DNA of 64,000 bases, from positions 40,471 through 104,470 of the forward strand of contig DFXY01000041.1 of assembly GCA_002381945.1 (NCBI GenBank), read 5' to 3'. A program made the translations under genes and the position numbers. Source of the stretch: Bacteriovoracaceae bacterium UBA4096. GTDB lineage: Bacteria; Bdellovibrionota; Bacteriovoracia; Bacteriovoracales; Bacteriovoracaceae. The notes under the pieces were generated by a model that worked only from the letters and a program-made list of their open reading frames with translations, made no database searches and was not told where the DNA came from. Of this stretch, positions 9,416 to 19,822 are shown in pieces; within the stretch, counting starts at the first letter, position 1, and each line of letters begins with the position of its first letter.

Positions 9416-9488
9416 TACTAGCCTAGGAATATTGCTTGTGCGTACCGTTATAAAATTGTTCCGTGACTGTTATTTTAGGTAAACTGAT

Positions 9489-9516
9489 TTGACTAGAATA
9501 GCGTTTTTTTAAGAAT
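9489..9516 (+). promoter_or_regulatory. Possible promoter for rmlB-rmlA
   Basis: TTGACT is followed after about 15 bp by TAAGAAT within the divergent fdtA-rmlB intergenic region. The -35 match is good and the -10 weak. The transcript would carry a leader of about 50 nt before the ATG at 9572. Inferred from sequence only. Confidence 0.3.
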
Positions 9517-9571
9517 CGATTATTAGGCCAGTGGATGACTTTTTCACCTCATAAATGATAACCTGTTGCGT

Positions 9572-10567
9572 ATGAAAAAGAACTTGTTGGTAACCGGCGG
9601 AGCTGGCTTTATAGGCTCAAATTTTGTTCCATACTTCCTGACTAAATATCCGGAGTATAACCTTATCAATCTGGATAAACTTACTTATGCAGGTAATTTA
9701 AGCAATCTTGCTGAAATTACTGCTAATGATCGATATAAGTTTATTCAAGGTGATATTTGTGATCGGAAACTGATTGAAAAGATTTTTGAAGACGATGAAA
9801 TAAATGGTGTTATTCATTTTGCTGCTGAATCTCATGTAGATAACTCTATTTCAGGTCCAGGTGAGTTCATTCGCACGAATGTAAATGGTACTTTTACTCT
9901 GATAGATGTCGCAAGACTTGCTTGGAAAGGGACTCAAAATCGATTCCATCACATTTCAACTGATGAAGTCTATGGGAGTTTGGGTGAAACTGGACTATTC
10001 ACAGAAACAACACCCTATGCTCCAAATTCACCTTACTCTGCTTCAAAAGCAAGTTCTGATTTAATTGTCAGAGCTTATCACCATACCTATGGCATGAATG
10101 TTGTAACAACAAACTGTTCAAACAATTACGGTCCTAAACAGCACAATGAAAAACTTATTCCAACAATCATTCGAAAAGCTCTGACTGGAGAAAAGATCCC
10201 TGTTTACGGAGATGGAAAGAATATTCGAGACTGGCTCTATGTAGAAGATCATTGTACTGGAATTGATCTAGCCTTCCACAAGGGAAGGTCTGGGGAAACT
10301 TACAATATTGGTGGCAGAAACGAAAAAGTGAATATTGATATTGTGAAGGGAATTTGTCAGATCCTGGATGAAAAAAAACCTCGAAGTGATAAAAGATCCT
10401 ACTCTGAACAAATATCTTTTGTAACCGACAGGCCTGGCCATGATCGTCGCTATGCCATTGATGCCACTAAAATTGAAAATGAACTTGGTTGGAAAGCAAA
10501 AGAAAATTTTGAATCAGGAATTTTAAAAACGATACATTGGTATCTACAAAATGCAGGAAACAAATGA
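9572..10567 (+). CDS. rmlB: dTDP-glucose 4,6-dehydratase
   Basis: This 331-residue extended SDR has GGAGFIG near the N-terminus, [22 protein letters not shown] and a YSASK catalytic pair. These are diagnostic of RmlB, as is [12 protein letters not shown] in the C-terminal half. It converts dTDP-glucose to dTDP-4-keto-6-deoxyglucose using bound NAD. The ATG at 9572 gives the usual short N-terminus; a TTG two codons upstream is possible. It is coupled to rmlA by an ATGA overlap. With no rmlC or rmlD nearby, the product most likely feeds the FdtA/aminotransferase branch rather than rhamnose. Confidence 0.93.
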   Translation: MKKNLLVTGGAGFIGSNFVPYFLTKYPEYNLINLDKLTYAGNLSNLAEITANDRYKFIQGDICDRKLIEKIFEDDEINGVIHFAAESHVDNSISGPGEFIRTNVNGTFTLIDVARLAWKGTQNRFHHISTDEVYGSLGETGLFTETTPYAPNSPYSASKASSDLIVRAYHHTYGMNVVTTNCSNNYGPKQHNEKLIPTIIRKALTGEKIPVYGDGKNIRDWLYVEDHCTGIDLAFHKGRSGETYNIGGRNEKVNIDIVKGICQILDEKKPRSDKRSYSEQISFVTDRPGHDRRYAIDATKIENELGWKAKENFESGILKTIHWYLQNAGNK

Positions 10568-11436
10568 AGGGTATTATTTTAGCTGGTGGAAGTGGAACAC
10601 GATTATATCCAATTACGAGAGGGATATCTAAACAGCTTCTCCCTATCTATGATAAGCCAATGATTTATTATCCTATATCTGTACTTATGCTTGCAGGTAT
10701 AAAGGATATTTTGATTATCACGACTCCAGAAGACAGTGATTCCTTTAAAAGATTACTAGATGATGGATCTTCCTTTGGAATTAATATTTCCTATGCCGTC
10801 CAACCAAAGCCAGAAGGTTTAGCTCAAGCCTTTATTATTGGTGAAGAATTTATAGGGAATGACAGTGTTTGTTTGATTCTTGGGGATAATATTTTCTATG
10901 GTCAAGGCTTCACTCCAATTTTATCTAAAGTAATAGAGAACAATAATGGAGCAACCATTTTTGGGTATAAAGTTCAGGATCCTGAGCGATTCGGAGTTGT
11001 TGAGTTCGATAAAAAAACCAATAGAGTACTTTCAATAGAAGAGAAGCCTTTGAACCCTAAGTCGAACTTTGCAGCGACTGGTCTCTATTTTTATGACAAT
11101 AGTGTGATTGAGGTCGCCAAGAATATAAAGCCTTCTGCCCGTGGTGAACTTGAGATAACGACTGTTAATAATGTTTATCTGGAGAAGGGTAAGCTAAAGG
11201 TAGAGATTTTAGGGCGTGGTTTTGCATGGTTGGACACAGGTACTCACGACAGTCTCATTGAAGCCGGACAATTTGTAGAAACACTTCAAAAGATGCAAGG
11301 TTTAAAAGTTGCTTGTCTTGAGGAAATTGGCTGGAGAAAGGGGTGGTTAACTGATGAGCAGTTAGCAGTTCAGGCCAGTTTAAATTCGAAGAATGAATAT
11401 GGGCATTATTTGAAATATATTCTTGAAGAAAAATAA
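10564..11436 (+). CDS. rmlA: Glucose-1-phosphate thymidylyltransferase
   Basis: This 290-residue nucleotidyltransferase begins with [12 protein letters not shown] and continues with [18 protein letters not shown], the RmlA signature. It also has [10 protein letters not shown] with the metal-binding Asp, and EKPLNPKSN. It couples dTTP and glucose-1-phosphate to dTDP-glucose. The ATG at 10564 overlaps the rmlB stop by 4 nt and is preferred to a GTG at 10537 that lies inside rmlB. Length is normal. It is convergent with the GDP-fucose synthase gene with only a few bases between stops. Confidence 0.93.
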   Translation: MKGIILAGGSGTRLYPITRGISKQLLPIYDKPMIYYPISVLMLAGIKDILIITTPEDSDSFKRLLDDGSSFGINISYAVQPKPEGLAQAFIIGEEFIGNDSVCLILGDNIFYGQGFTPILSKVIENNNGATIFGYKVQDPERFGVVEFDKKTNRVLSIEEKPLNPKSNFAATGLYFYDNSVIEVAKNIKPSARGELEITTVNNVYLEKGKLKVEILGRGFAWLDTGTHDSLIEAGQFVETLQKMQGLKVACLEEIGWRKGWLTDEQLAVQASLNSKNEYGHYLKYILEEK

Positions 11437-11440
11437 AAGT

Positions 11441-12373
11441 TTATTGTAGCTTGGATTTAAAGTCTTCAATTGCCAGCTTCAGACCTTCTTCTAAATTTAT
11501 TGTTGGACTCCAACCTAAAGCTCTTATTTTTGAAATATCTAACAATTTCTGAAGGGTTCCATCTGGTTTGGAGGTGTCAAATACAAGCTCCCCTTTAAAT
11601 CCCATCATCTTTGCTATAAGTTTAGCGAGCTCTCCAATCTCAATATCTTCACCTGTTCCGACATTCATGTAGTCCGGAATATCTTTTGACTGCTTCATTA
11701 CATATATACATGCCCTGGCCATGTCATCTACGTATAAAAATTCTCTTCTTGGTTTGCCAGTTCCCCAAATTTGGAACTTGGAGTCTCCATTCTTAATTGC
11801 TTGATGCATACGAGCGATCAAACCTGGAATCACATGTGAATTGTTCAAATCATAATTATCATTGAGCCCATATAGATTTGTGGGCATGACAGAAACCCAA
11901 TGGAACCCGTATTGCTTTCGAAAACTTTCGACTGTTTTAAGCCCGGCAATTTTGGCAATAGCATATGGCTCGTTTGTTGGTTCCAAAGGAGAAGTAAGCA
12001 GATATTCCTCTTTGAGAGGTTGGGGAGCATTCTTAGGATAAATGCAAGAACTACCCAGAAATAAAAGGTTTGGAGTTTCTACTTTAAAGGCTGCATTGAA
12101 TACATTTTGTTGTATTTGAAGATTCTCAAAAATAAAATCCGCACGGTATTTATTGTTAGCAACAATTCCACCAACTTTGGCTGCGGCCAGAAAAACATAA
12201 CTTGGATTATGTTCTTGGAAATAGGCCAGTACAGCACTTTGATCTAGAAGATCTAAAGTGTCTCTTACGGGGTGAAGGATTTTTTGAAATCCTTCTTTTT
12301 GCAATTCTCGCAAAATTGCTGAACCAACGAGACCACGAGAGCCAAGAACTAAGATTTTATCAGATTTATTCAT
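11441..12373 (-). CDS. fcl: GDP-L-fucose synthase
   Basis: This 310-residue extended SDR carries [10 protein letters not shown] for NADPH binding, [14 protein letters not shown] and a YAIAK active site, all typical of Fcl/WcaG. It performs the 3,5-epimerisation and 4-reduction of GDP-4-keto-6-deoxymannose to GDP-L-fucose. The ATG at 12373 starts MNKSDKI, giving the normal N-terminus, and overlaps the end of gmd by 8 bp. A longer reading from 12403 adds ten residues absent from the family. The pair gmd-fcl is a complete two-step pathway from GDP-mannose. Confidence 0.92.
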   Translation of the reverse strand: MNKSDKILVLGSRGLVGSAILRELQKEGFQKILHPVRDTLDLLDQSAVLAYFQEHNPSYVFLAAAKVGGIVANNKYRADFIFENLQIQQNVFNAAFKVETPNLLFLGSSCIYPKNAPQPLKEEYLLTSPLEPTNEPYAIAKIAGLKTVESFRKQYGFHWVSVMPTNLYGLNDNYDLNNSHVIPGLIARMHQAIKNGDSKFQIWGTGKPRREFLYVDDMARACIYVMKQSKDIPDYMNVGTGEDIEIGELAKLIAKMMGFKGELVFDTSKPDGTLQKLLDISKIRALGWSPTINLEEGLKLAIEDFKSKLQ

Positions 12374-13478
12374 GATAACTAAAAACCTTATGGCCACCAT
12401 CAATGAGATACTTGTCTTTTTTGAAAAGTGCGAGATCGGATTGCATCATATCTTTTACCAATGAGTTAAGATCGTGCTTAGGTTCCCAGTTAAGCTTTGC
12501 TTTAGCCTTTGTAGGGTCTCCTAAAAGAAGTTCAACTTCAGTTAGCCGGAAATATTTTGGATCAACGGCAACAATTTCCATACCCTCAGGAAGTTGAAAT
12601 CCCCCAGTGCATTTCTTAACGTAACCTTTTTCGTTAACTCCAGATCCTTTAAACTCAACTTCAATTCCGGCTTCAGCAAAAGACAAACTTACGAACTCAC
12701 GCACAGTCGTCGTTACTCCTGTTGCAATGACGAAATCTTCTGGCTTATCTTGCTGGAGCATGAGCCACATAGCTTCAACATAATCTTGAGCATGGCCCCA
12801 GTCTCTCTTAGCGTCGAGGTTTCCTAGATAAAGTTTTTTCTCAAGTCCGTGAGCAATTTTTGAAGCAGCACGTGTGATTTTACGAGTAACGAAAGTTTCT
12901 CCACGAATCGGAGATTCATGATTAAAGAGGATGCCATTGCAAGCATACATCCCATAAGCTTCCCGGTAATTTACCGTGATCCAATAGCCGTATAGTTTTG
13001 CCACAGCATAAGGTGATCGTGGATAGAATGGGGTTGTTTCTTTTTGTGGCGTTTCTTGAACTAAGCCATAAAGCTCGGAAGTAGAAGCTTGGTAAATACG
13101 GGTCTTCTTTTCCATTCCAAGAATTCGTATCGCTTCGAGAAGTCTTAACGTTCCTGTTCCGTCAACGTTGGCTGTGTATTCTGGAGTTTCAAATGAAACC
13201 TGGACGTGGCTCATTGCGCCAAGATTGTAGATTTCATCTGGCTGAACTTCTTGAACAATGCGGATAAGATTTGTTGAATCAGTCAGGTCTCCATGATGGA
13301 GTTTGAGCTTCACGTTGGACTCATGAGGGTCCTGATAGATATGATCAATTCGATCTGTATTAAAGAGAGAGGACCGACGTTTGATACCGTGGACTTCGTA
13401 GCCTTTTGAGAGGAGAAGTTCAGTTAGATAAGCTCCGTCTTGGCCTGTTATGCCTGTGATTAATGCTTTTTTGAACAT
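12366..13478 (-). CDS. gmd: GDP-mannose 4,6-dehydratase
   Basis: This 370-residue extended SDR has [11 protein letters not shown], the [15 protein letters not shown] segment, [10 protein letters not shown] and a YAVAK catalytic pair, which identify Gmd with high confidence. The NHESPIRGE segment binds the GDP sugar. It forms GDP-4-keto-6-deoxymannose, the substrate of the overlapping fcl gene downstream. Codon use is more balanced than in the very AT-rich paralogue block immediately to its right. The ATG at 13478 directly abuts the open frame of the divergent gene, so the true divergent start is likely further in. Confidence 0.94.
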   Translation of the reverse strand: MFKKALITGITGQDGAYLTELLLSKGYEVHGIKRRSSLFNTDRIDHIYQDPHESNVKLKLHHGDLTDSTNLIRIVQEVQPDEIYNLGAMSHVQVSFETPEYTANVDGTGTLRLLEAIRILGMEKKTRIYQASTSELYGLVQETPQKETTPFYPRSPYAVAKLYGYWITVNYREAYGMYACNGILFNHESPIRGETFVTRKITRAASKIAHGLEKKLYLGNLDAKRDWGHAQDYVEAMWLMLQQDKPEDFVIATGVTTTVREFVSLSFAEAGIEVEFKGSGVNEKGYVKKCTGGFQLPEGMEIVAVDPKYFRLTEVELLLGDPTKAKAKLNWEPKHDLNSLVKDMMQSDLALFKKDKYLIDGGHKVFSYHE

Positions 13479-14756
13479 GTGAAAACCCGAAAAAACGTAA
13501 AAACTACTATTTACGCAATGATAATAAGAGTTATATTGTTGTATGCCAAATTCGATATGAAGACAACAAATGTAGCTTATTTAAAAAAAAATTACGTTCT
13601 TATTTTTTTTAGATTTTTCAAATATTGTATTTTTAGAATTCTTGTAAAGCTCAGTCCTGTAGCGCATGGTCCTTTCGAGTCAATAATCTTTGATTGTAGC
13701 GATTCCTTCGATAACGTTGGAACATACAAAATATCTGAATTTCGACAACTAATTAACGTCCCGGTTAAAACCACTAATGCTAATCTTGCCTCACAACATA
13801 TGTTCCAGTTTGTTGAAAAATCTGATCTTCGAAAAAGTAGGTCCCTGATTTTAATCAATGAATTTTCTTTCTTTCAATGCTTACTTTATTTTGGCTCCTT
13901 GTCGAGATTTAGGATTGTAGATCGTTTTTTTTGGAGCTCCTATGAATCTGAAATCTGGAATAGAATTTTCCTAGATCTAATGTCTGAAGTAGACCGTTCC
14001 ACCGTTTACGCTGGTTTTAGAAAGAACTTTATAAATTACTTAAGTTTGTGTCCTAATAAAAAAAAATCGATTTGTTTTACGACAGGACCTAGTTTTGATA
14101 AATATCGGAATTATGACTTTGTGAGTTGTTTCAAGGTTATTTGCAACAGCATTGTAAAAAATGAGGAATTTCTAGAGGATATCAAGGGGCCCGATGTGTT
14201 GGTTTTTGCGGATCCTGTTTTTCATTTTGGATTGAATCCTTACGCTAAAAAATTTAGAGAACAAGTATCCAAAGTCATGTTGAAATATGAGAATTGCTAT
14301 ATTTTTACAACGACTAATAATGCCATTTTATTAAGATACATGCTCCCTGAATTGAGTGAGCGGGTTATTGGTCTCGATACCGTTAAAGAATATGGTCTCA
14401 TTGATGAGAAAAATATGAGAGTTTATCCGACCCAGAATATTTTGACCCTTCTTATGCTGCCACTGGCTGCGACCTTTTCAAATGAGATTAATGTCATAGG
14501 TGCAGATGGTCGTAACCCAAAAGAAAATTATTTTTGGCAGCATAGCAACTCTGTTCAATATTCGGAGAGTATGGAAAATGCCTTTAATTACCATGTCTCT
14601 TTCTTTCGAGACCGCATCTACTCGAAGTACTATTCCCGTCATTGTGACCAGCTTGAGATTCAGCTACGACACTTCGAGAAATATGGTAAGCAGTTCATTT
14701 CCCTGACTCCTTCATTTATCCCTGCCTTAAAGAGAAGATTTAAGGAAAGTCTCTAG
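13479..14756 (+). CDS. MAF/DUF115- or GT42-like protein, short paralogue (first of three)
   Basis: The open frame runs from a GTG that touches the gmd start codon. ATGs at 13518 and 13557 leave room for a divergent promoter and are more believable, so the N-terminus is uncertain. The product (up to 425 residues) contains TTGPS (about 201), ICNS (about 221), [14 protein letters not shown] (about 238), an IGADGR strand and YFWQH. The same ordered motifs occur in the next two proteins. The GPS...CNS...PD.xFAD pattern resembles the MAF/DUF115 flagellin-glycosylation fold and, more loosely, GT42 sialyltransferases. It lacks the C-terminal GT-B domain of its two neighbours. Substrate unknown; the setting suggests transfer of a surface sugar. 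Confidence 0.6.
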   Translation: MKTRKNVKTTIYAMIIRVILLYAKFDMKTTNVAYLKKNYVLIFFRFFKYCIFRILVKLSPVAHGPFESIIFDCSDSFDNVGTYKISEFRQLINVPVKTTNANLASQHMFQFVEKSDLRKSRSLILINEFSFFQCLLYFGSLSRFRIVDRFFWSSYESEIWNRIFLDLMSEVDRSTVYAGFRKNFINYLSLCPNKKKSICFTTGPSFDKYRNYDFVSCFKVICNSIVKNEEFLEDIKGPDVLVFADPVFHFGLNPYAKKFREQVSKVMLKYENCYIFTTTNNAILLRYMLPELSERVIGLDTVKEYGLIDEKNMRVYPTQNILTLLMLPLAATFSNEINVIGADGRNPKENYFWQHSNSVQYSESMENAFNYHVSFFRDRIYSKYYSRHCDQLEIQLRHFEKYGKQFISLTPSFIPALKRRFKESL

Positions 14757-14833
14757 GATTTGTCTGAACAATCTTTGAATTAAAGGCTAGAATTTCGTCC
14801 ATTATAAATATTCAATTAACAATAAGAGTCGTC

Positions 14834-17323
14834 TTGTATAGATCAAATATCCTTATCGTCCCTCATGATAACACCGAGAAAGAAATAAATGACGCCCTTA
14901 TCAGAATCTCCTGGTATTTTGCTTTTGAGGAAGGCGTTCGCTTTTATATAGACACTGAGCTTCCAATACCGCAGACCCTTGATTGTTCAGGAGGATATAA
15001 CCAATCTTCGAACGATTATTTTTCTAGCATCCGAGATCGCATTTTTAACAAGTCCAGCATAAGTGACGATTTATCGTTTGGGATTTCGATTAGCTTTAAT
15101 CATAAAAAGGTCATTTCAAGAGCTAAAAATAATCTTTGTGCTGACCGGTTTACTGTTTCACAAGACGGGCAGATTTTCATACGAGTTCTAAATATCTTGA
15201 GATCATCTGAGCAACAGAAAAATGTCACGCATTCTTTCAAGCAACTTGAAAATCTTTTACATAAGTTTCCTGGCCGGAACAGGAACGTCAATCTATTTGC
15301 AACTGGACCAAACCTGGAAGAGGTCTTCTCACGTCTTCATTCAATTAAGAATGGAGTTAATATCATTTGTAACAGTGCTATCCTTCATAAAAAGCTTTTA
15401 GAACATGTTACGCCAGATATTTTGGTCTTTGCCGACCCGATTTTTCATTTTGGTCCTTCTACATACGCGGAATCTTTTATTAAAGAGTACAAGGCCTTCA
15501 TCGCAAAGTTCCCGAATTGTTTTACAGTCATTCCTTTACAGTATTCGGCGATTTTTAAAAAGCATTATAAAAATTTAGACAATGTTATTTTTCTTCCATC
15601 CTATGTCTTAGAAGTTCCTAATTTAAATCTTTCAGATTTTTTTGGGGCCAAGATTTCTAACAATATTCTGACTTACTTGATGTTTCCTATCGCAACGAGT
15701 TTAGGGTCGCATATAACTTTTTATGGTTTTGATGGAAAGAGTGAGAAGTCGGGATATTTTTGGAAACACAATAAGAATGCCCAGTTTAGTGATGAGCTTC
15801 CCGCTATTCAAAAAATCCATCCTGCTTTCTTTAATATTAGCTATGATAATTACTATGTAGGACATTGCAATCTACTCAGGAAATATATAAATTACGGACT
15901 TGAGAAAGGGTTCACTTTCGAAGCTGGGACGACCACTTACATTGAGCCCTTAAAAGTATTTGAATTCTTAGGCGTCAAAAAATTCTCCTTCGATAAGGTA
16001 AAATCAGTTAAAACTGTTTTGATCTCCATTCTTCCTAACATGAAGGGTTCATATGGACATCATTTGTCCCATGAAGTTGAAATTAATAAGCATTTACCTG
16101 CCAACTCTCAACATATTCTTCTCGCTCATAAGGCTTTTAATTTATCAATTAAGAATATCGAAGTTGAAAGTATTTATTCCCAATGCGTGTGGGAGCAAAA
16201 AGATCCTTCCAGTCGTTATGATTTCTTTCTAGAAACTCTGGCAGCATTGTACCAAATCGAAAAAGAGCTAGATCGAGACATTGAATCGGTGCAGGTGACG
16301 TTTTACATGTCTGCTGACTTTCAAATTGAATATTTCCTTAAACTAGAAAGTCTCTTTAGAAAGAAAAAATTCTTTTTCCACGTAAATTTATTCTATGTGA
16401 ATACCCAGCTTACGGATGTATATGGAAATCTTAAACTTCAAATGAATCATTTTTTTCTCGAGAAATTGGGTCAATACAATAAATATTCTAAGAATCTCTT
16501 TTTTTATGTCGATAACAACGTATTACAGGATTACTTTCGAGATGTGTTTCAAATTGATTTGGACGTTTGGCCACACTTTAGTTCCACTAAGATAAGTGAT
16601 CAATATTGTTATTCCCAAGCACCAATTTACCACACTATCTATTACCCATCCTTTATTCAGCAAGAGAGAGGAGTTACGCTATTAGTGGCAAATCTTCAAA
16701 AATGTGAGGATTTCCTAAAAGCGCAAAATATAAATTTAAAGCTAAGGTTATGTGACCTTTCCAATGATCAGCAGAATATTAAAATTCTCAAAGATAAAGT
16801 TGGGTTGCCTCGTTTTATTAATTACGTGGAAGGGGAACTTTCTAATGAGGATTATGCAAGACACATTCATGAGTCTAGCATAATTATTATACCCTATTCA
16901 AAAGTAGCATTTAGATTTCGCACTTCGGCGGTGCTTATCGATGCCGTGCGACTAAGGAAGCCAGTCTTGGTTTGCTCAGGGACGTGGATGGCATCAATAG
17001 TTAAAAACCATGGCATAGGGGAAATCTATGATGAAGACCATACTCAGAGTTTAGTTGCGGCTATTGAAAAGCTAACAAAGGACTATCCTCGATATTTGGA
17101 AAATGTCATTAATTTTGAGGCAAATAATCCTTTCACCTCGGTACGGTATCTCGAAACGCTATTCACTATGAAAAATGAAGAAAACCTCATTATAGATAAT
17201 GATCTGAGCATCTTTGCAGGACCAGTTATACCTTCATATTTCAAGCCACAGGCACCGAAGAAGCCATTCCTCGTACGTCTTCGTTCTCTGCTGGTTCGGA
17301 TTATAAAGAGAGTATTCGTATGA
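14834..17323 (+). CDS. Large bifunctional glycosyltransferase-like protein: MAF/GT42-like domain plus GT-B domain (second paralogue)
   Basis: This 829-residue protein starts at a TTG supported by similarity to the N-terminus of the third paralogue. The N-terminal part carries FATGPN (155-160), ICNS (178-181), DILVFADPIFHFG (195-207), YGFDG (297-301) and YFWKHN (308-313). From about 395 a second domain begins (ILPNMKGSYGHHLSHE). It contains a GT4-like C-terminal lobe with VEGELSNEDYARHI, IIIPYSKVAFRFRTSAVLID and RKPVLVCSGTW, which is where GT-B enzymes bind the nucleotide sugar. No membrane helix or signal peptide is seen. Two transfer activities in one chain are inferred from the architecture, not shown. 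Confidence 0.6.
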   Translation: MYRSNILIVPHDNTEKEINDALIRISWYFAFEEGVRFYIDTELPIPQTLDCSGGYNQSSNDYFSSIRDRIFNKSSISDDLSFGISISFNHKKVISRAKNNLCADRFTVSQDGQIFIRVLNILRSSEQQKNVTHSFKQLENLLHKFPGRNRNVNLFATGPNLEEVFSRLHSIKNGVNIICNSAILHKKLLEHVTPDILVFADPIFHFGPSTYAESFIKEYKAFIAKFPNCFTVIPLQYSAIFKKHYKNLDNVIFLPSYVLEVPNLNLSDFFGAKISNNILTYLMFPIATSLGSHITFYGFDGKSEKSGYFWKHNKNAQFSDELPAIQKIHPAFFNISYDNYYVGHCNLLRKYINYGLEKGFTFEAGTTTYIEPLKVFEFLGVKKFSFDKVKSVKTVLISILPNMKGSYGHHLSHEVEINKHLPANSQHILLAHKAFNLSIKNIEVESIYSQCVWEQKDPSSRYDFFLETLAALYQIEKELDRDIESVQVTFYMSADFQIEYFLKLESLFRKKKFFFHVNLFYVNTQLTDVYGNLKLQMNHFFLEKLGQYNKYSKNLFFYVDNNVLQDYFRDVFQIDLDVWPHFSSTKISDQYCYSQAPIYHTIYYPSFIQQERGVTLLVANLQKCEDFLKAQNINLKLRLCDLSNDQQNIKILKDKVGLPRFINYVEGELSNEDYARHIHESSIIIIPYSKVAFRFRTSAVLIDAVRLRKPVLVCSGTWMASIVKNHGIGEIYDEDHTQSLVAAIEKLTKDYPRYLENVINFEANNPFTSVRYLETLFTMKNEENLIIDNDLSIFAGPVIPSYFKPQAPKKPFLVRLRSLLVRIIKRVFV

Positions 17324-19797
17324 ATTTTCATTTCTTTCCTGCATTTGAAGATATTCAATCTGCCGAAGAACATATTAAGAGAGTTGCCTGGTACATTTGT
17401 CCAGATGCATCTTCCAAAATTTATTTTTATGTTAAGAAGTTAACTTCTTATTCATTTCAAAACTCACCCGATTATAATGATTCGTTAGCTTGTCTCATCG
17501 AGAAACGGATCGCAACCAAGCAGATAATGTTTGTGGAGAATGCTTCACCTGCAAAAACAATTAATGAATCAGAAGATAGTCAGATTCTTATATGGGAATC
17601 ATTTATTTCTAATCGTCATGTCCTAACCCCTGAGCATTCTGTTAATGTTCTAAATGTCTCTTTGGGACAGCGAATGATCGATTCACTTTATATCAATATA
17701 TTTAAGAACAAATATTTGGAGAAATACGAAACTCAATTTGATCACGAATTGAAATTCAACCGGATGTCTGAGAAATATAATCATCTACAAGACAGCATTC
17801 TGTTTTGTTCAGGGCCTTCTGTCTCATCTTATTCTAATTATAACTACAAAAATAAATTAAAGATCATTTGCAATAGCATTATAGCAGATGCAGATTTAAT
17901 GAAATTTGTGAAGCCCGATATCTTGGTGTTCGCTGATCCCATATTCCATTTTGGTTTTTCAAAGTATACAGAAAAGTTTTATCAGAATTTGAGATCAGTT
18001 CTTATTGATTATCCTGAACTTGATGTCATTATTCCTTTTAAGTATTGGTTCATTCTGAAATCTCACTATCCAGATATTGCGGAAAGAACGACTGCAATTC
18101 CATTTGATGATGTCCCTTTAAATTTGAATTTAAAATCTAGTTTTTTGTTAAAAAGCTATGATAACATTCTGACCTTTTTGATGATCCCTGTTGCAACAAG
18201 CTTAACTGATTTTATTTATATTCTCGGAGCCGATGGTAAGGAAAAATCTCATAAAGATTATTTTTGGTCTCATAATCAAAAAACGCAATACCCAGCAGAG
18301 ATGGAAGGTATCCGAAAGGTTCATTCATCATTTTTTAATCTCTCTTATGAAGATTATTATACTCGCCATGTTGAAAATCTCACCTTCATGATAAAGGAAG
18401 CGTCTCTTGCTGGAAAATCTTTTTATTCGGTCAACCAATCTCACATAGAAATATTAAGTGAGCTTCATTCTCATTATTTAAGTATAAAGGATCTTTCATT
18501 TGATAAAGGTCTGAATTTTAAAAGCAAGGCGCTAATAAGTTATAATCCAAATTTGAAAAGCTTGTTTGGGCATTACTATCACTATGATGCCAAAGTTTTT
18601 AATAATCTTTCAGACGAATTTTCGAAAATTATCCTTGTTCCAAGAAATGTTAAACTACCATCTGAAAATAACATTCATATTCATTCGATATTGGCTTGTG
18701 GTCAGGTACAAATAACGAAAGAATATAAGTCTCAGAAAAGAAAGCTGAAGAATTTTATATGTAATATTCCGGATACCACAGAAGTCACTTTGTTTAGCTA
18801 TACCACTAACTTATTAGAGGCTATTCTTCTTCTCGATTTATCGATAATTTTCAAGAGAGTTGTTTTTAAAATTAATCTTTTTTATATCCACCGAGATTTA
18901 TTGGTGGACTCCAATAAAGAGATTGTTTCCCAGCTCTACAGTTTATTGGGCAAAGTTTCTCGTTCTAACATTCAATTCTATCTTGATTCATCTGAGCTCA
19001 TAAGATCAAAATTCCAGAGTTCATATATTGGTTTTTGGCCAATGATACATGTTTCTTCTGGTATGAATATCAGAACTCCCAGAGGGAAAGATGGTAATAT
19101 TAACGTCCTTGTGCCTGGAACAATGCAGATAAATAAAGGAATTTTGGAGGTCTTTAGTCTTGCGACATATATACATAAGAATAATGTTCCTAACATAAAA
19201 ATTCTTATGCGAGGGAAAATAATTGCCAGTCGCTTTGAACTATTAGTTTTAAAGGAAATAAAAAAACAACTATCGAGTTTTAACTTTATTCAGTTAGTCG
19301 AAGGTGATCTTACAAATGCACAATTTGAGAAAATGTTTGATTTGGCAGATGTCGCTTTAATCCCATACCAAAAAAATGCCTTTAGAACTCGTACATCTGG
19401 TAGTCTTGTTGATTCTATTTTTAAAAGACTTCCTGTCGTTTCACATTCGGCTTCTTGGCTTGGAGGAGAAATCAATAGACTTAAAGTAGGGAAGACTTAT
19501 TCTGAAGATTCACCATTTGGGATGCTTAAAGCGATACACTCAGCTTATGATGGGAAGTATGAATTTGAAAAGGCACTTGAAGAATATGATACGAAGAACT
19601 TAGCTTCGACCATCATCTCTAAAAATAGCGTTGAGGTCTCAGATGATATTATAGCCCTGTTGGTGGTACAGAAAATGCCAGAATATTTGAGAGGTTTTAG
19701 CGTTGGCAGATTTCGTCGAATGAAAAATATTGTTCTAAAGCTTCATACAGAAAGAAAATTAATAAGATTATTTCTCAAAATGCGATTCAAGAAATAA
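17320..19797 (+). CDS. Large bifunctional glycosyltransferase-like protein: MAF/GT42-like domain plus GT-B domain (third paralogue)
   Basis: This 825-residue protein is co-linear with the second paralogue and overlaps it by 4 nt. The N-terminal domain has FCSGPS, ICNS, DILVFADPIFHFG, LGADGK and YFWSHN. The C-terminal GT-B-like domain has NPNLKSLFGHYYHYD, VLVPGTMQINKGI, VEGDLTNAQFEKMF, ALIPYQKNAFRTRTSGSLVD and RLPVVSHSASW. The last 30 residues are strongly basic, which could hold it to the inner face of the membrane. Divergence between paralogues is high outside these motifs, implying an old duplication with different substrates. It is followed tail to tail by the FkbM methyltransferase gene. 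Confidence 0.6.
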   Translation: MNFHFFPAFEDIQSAEEHIKRVAWYICPDASSKIYFYVKKLTSYSFQNSPDYNDSLACLIEKRIATKQIMFVENASPAKTINESEDSQILIWESFISNRHVLTPEHSVNVLNVSLGQRMIDSLYINIFKNKYLEKYETQFDHELKFNRMSEKYNHLQDSILFCSGPSVSSYSNYNYKNKLKIICNSIIADADLMKFVKPDILVFADPIFHFGFSKYTEKFYQNLRSVLIDYPELDVIIPFKYWFILKSHYPDIAERTTAIPFDDVPLNLNLKSSFLLKSYDNILTFLMIPVATSLTDFIYILGADGKEKSHKDYFWSHNQKTQYPAEMEGIRKVHSSFFNLSYEDYYTRHVENLTFMIKEASLAGKSFYSVNQSHIEILSELHSHYLSIKDLSFDKGLNFKSKALISYNPNLKSLFGHYYHYDAKVFNNLSDEFSKIILVPRNVKLPSENNIHIHSILACGQVQITKEYKSQKRKLKNFICNIPDTTEVTLFSYTTNLLEAILLLDLSIIFKRVVFKINLFYIHRDLLVDSNKEIVSQLYSLLGKVSRSNIQFYLDSSELIRSKFQSSYIGFWPMIHVSSGMNIRTPRGKDGNINVLVPGTMQINKGILEVFSLATYIHKNNVPNIKILMRGKIIASRFELLVLKEIKKQLSSFNFIQLVEGDLTNAQFEKMFDLADVALIPYQKNAFRTRTSGSLVDSIFKRLPVVSHSASWLGGEINRLKVGKTYSEDSPFGMLKAIHSAYDGKYEFEKALEEYDTKNLASTIISKNSVEVSDDIIALLVVQKMPEYLRGFSVGRFRRMKNIVLKLHTERKLIRLFLKMRFKK

Positions 19798-19822
19798 GTT
19801 GTTCTTTATATTGAAGCTAATT

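Noticed and set aside
13479..19797. Assigning the three paralogues firmly as sialyltransferases
   Set aside because: The GPS...CNS...PD pattern is shared by MAF/DUF115 and GT42 folds and I cannot decide between them by eye.
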